Positions 63,338-64,000 of a stretch of DNA of 64,000 bases are shown piece after piece. Made by a program: the position numbers and the translations under genes. The notes under the pieces are model-generated. The model saw nothing but the letters and a program-made list of their open reading frames with translations, ran no database searches and was not told the origin of the DNA. The stretch's first letter is position 1. Every line of letters starts with the position of its first letter. This DNA is from Variovorax fucosicus (lineage in GTDB: Bacteria; Pseudomonadota; Gammaproteobacteria; Burkholderiales; Burkholderiaceae_C): assembly GCF_030316825.1 (NCBI RefSeq), contig NZ_JASZYU010000001.1, positions 2,046,001 to 2,110,000 of the forward strand, written 5' to 3'.

Positions 63338-64000
63338 ATGTCCCCGATCCCTGCAGACACCCAGGCCCTGATGGAACGCCGCGCCCGCGTGCTCGGCCCG
63401 GCCTACCGCCTGTTCTACGAAACCCCGCTGCACCCGGTGCGCGGCGAGGGCGCGTGGCTGTACGACGCCGACGGCACGCGCTACCTCGATGCCTACAACA
63501 ACGTCGCCTCGGTTGGCCACTGCCACCCGCATGTGGTCGAGGCCATCGCGCGCCAGGCCGGTGTGCTCAACACGCACACGCGCTACCTGCACGAAGGCGT
63601 GCTCGACTATGCCGAGCGGCTGCTGGCGACGATGCCGCCGGAACTCGCGCACGCGATGTTCACCTGCACCGGCAGCGAAGCCAATGACCTCGCCATGCGT
63701 ATCGCACGCTCGCACACCAAGGCAGATGGCCTCATCGTCACCCGCTTCGCGTACCACGGCGTGACTTCGGCCATTGCAGTGGCGTCGCCCTCGCTCGGCA
63801 AGTTCGTGCAGTTGGGCGACAACGTGCGCACCGTGCCCGCGCCCGACAGCTACCGCATCGCGCCTGCGCAGATGGGTGCTGTCTTCGCAAGCGGCGTGCG
63901 CGAAGCCATCGCCGACCTGAAGGCGCACGGCATGCGTCCGGCTGCGCTGATGGTGGACACCGTGTTCTCCAGCGACGGCATCTTCACCGACCCGCCCGGC
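63338..64000 (+). CDS. Class III aminotransferase-fold PLP enzyme, N-terminal part (runs off right edge)
   Basis: 221 codons to the window end from ATG 63338. Its opening, QALMERRARVLGPAYRLFYE, and DADGTRYLDAYNNVASVGH plus MFTCTGSEANDLAMRIARSH, match the AGXT2L/ethanolamine-phosphate and phosphohydroxylysine phospho-lyase branch. The catalytic Lys lies outside the window. Only 8 nt separate it from the kinase gene. It could also be an ordinary omega-transaminase. Confidence 0.88.
   Translation, partial: MSPIPADTQALMERRARVLGPAYRLFYETPLHPVRGEGAWLYDADGTRYLDAYNNVASVGHCHPHVVEAIARQAGVLNTHTRYLHEGVLDYAERLLATMPPELAHAMFTCTGSEANDLAMRIARSHTKADGLIVTRFAYHGVTSAIAVASPSLGKFVQLGDNVRTVPAPDSYRIAPAQMGAVFASGVREAIADLKAHGMRPAALMVDTVFSSDGIFTDPPG

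Overview
The window is GC-rich (visibly near two thirds G+C), densely packed, and carries betaproteobacterial gene orders: rsmE–amgK next to lptD–surA–rsmA, metX–metW, tkt–gap, and pepP with a MurU-type nucleotidyltransferase nearby. Protein character and gene content point to Burkholderiales, family Comamonadaceae, probably Variovorax or a close relative. That placement is inference from gene order and style; no rRNA gene is present. No tRNA, rRNA, insertion sequence, integrase, CRISPR array or origin was recognised.

1–7.3 kb: the truncated N-terminal part of a MocR/PdxR-type regulator diverges from paiB–ABM–lysE. An RRM/Gly-rich RNA-binding protein follows. A TMEM165/GDT1 (Mn2+ exporter type) gene sits behind a yybP-ykoY manganese riboswitch. 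metX–metW lies behind a SAM-II-type riboswitch plus terminator. An IMPACT/YigZ protein and a voltage-gated-type ion channel close the block. 7.4–17.2 kb: bactofilin, DUF72, two M20 peptidases, an alpha/beta hydrolase, an MFS transporter, YidB, a LysR regulator, RsmE and AmgK. 17.3–21.9 kb: the outer-membrane biogenesis run lptD–surA–rsmA.

22–34.4 kb: a secreted barnase with its barstar inhibitor, malic enzyme MaeB, then a probable membrane/polyamine cluster: SPFH-SHOCT, DUF4178 zinc-ribbon membrane protein, DUF350, membrane-embedded aminopropyltransferase and FAD oxidoreductase. A glycosyltransferase-like gene and pepP follow on the other strand. 34.5–39.4 kb: two tandem paralogous lipoproteins of unknown function; the second has three extra Cys-containing modules joined by Pro-Ala linkers. 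39.4–50.4 kb: MurU-like enzyme with AdoMet decarboxylase, tkt–gap, small monooxygenase, BrkB/YihY, a trypsin-like protease, SlyX, pirin, CYTH-CHAD and TrhA.

50.6–64 kb: a long, tightly coupled co-directional catabolic cluster. It holds a class II aldolase, a dipeptide-type ABC transporter, a D-2-hydroxyacid dehydrogenase, two class III aminotransferase-fold enzymes, a DMT exporter, a GntR/FCD regulator, an HDAC-like amidohydrolase and an APH-type small-molecule kinase. The last aminotransferase runs off the right edge. The logic suggests uptake, deacetylation, phosphorylation and phospho-elimination or transamination of an amino compound, but the substrate is unknown.

The most distinctive unexplained structure is a ~93-bp element present four times (21.9, 26.9, 30.4 and 43.8 kb). 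It starts within about 10 nt of a stop codon in the same orientation and folds into three hairpins whose stems change by compensatory substitutions between copies.
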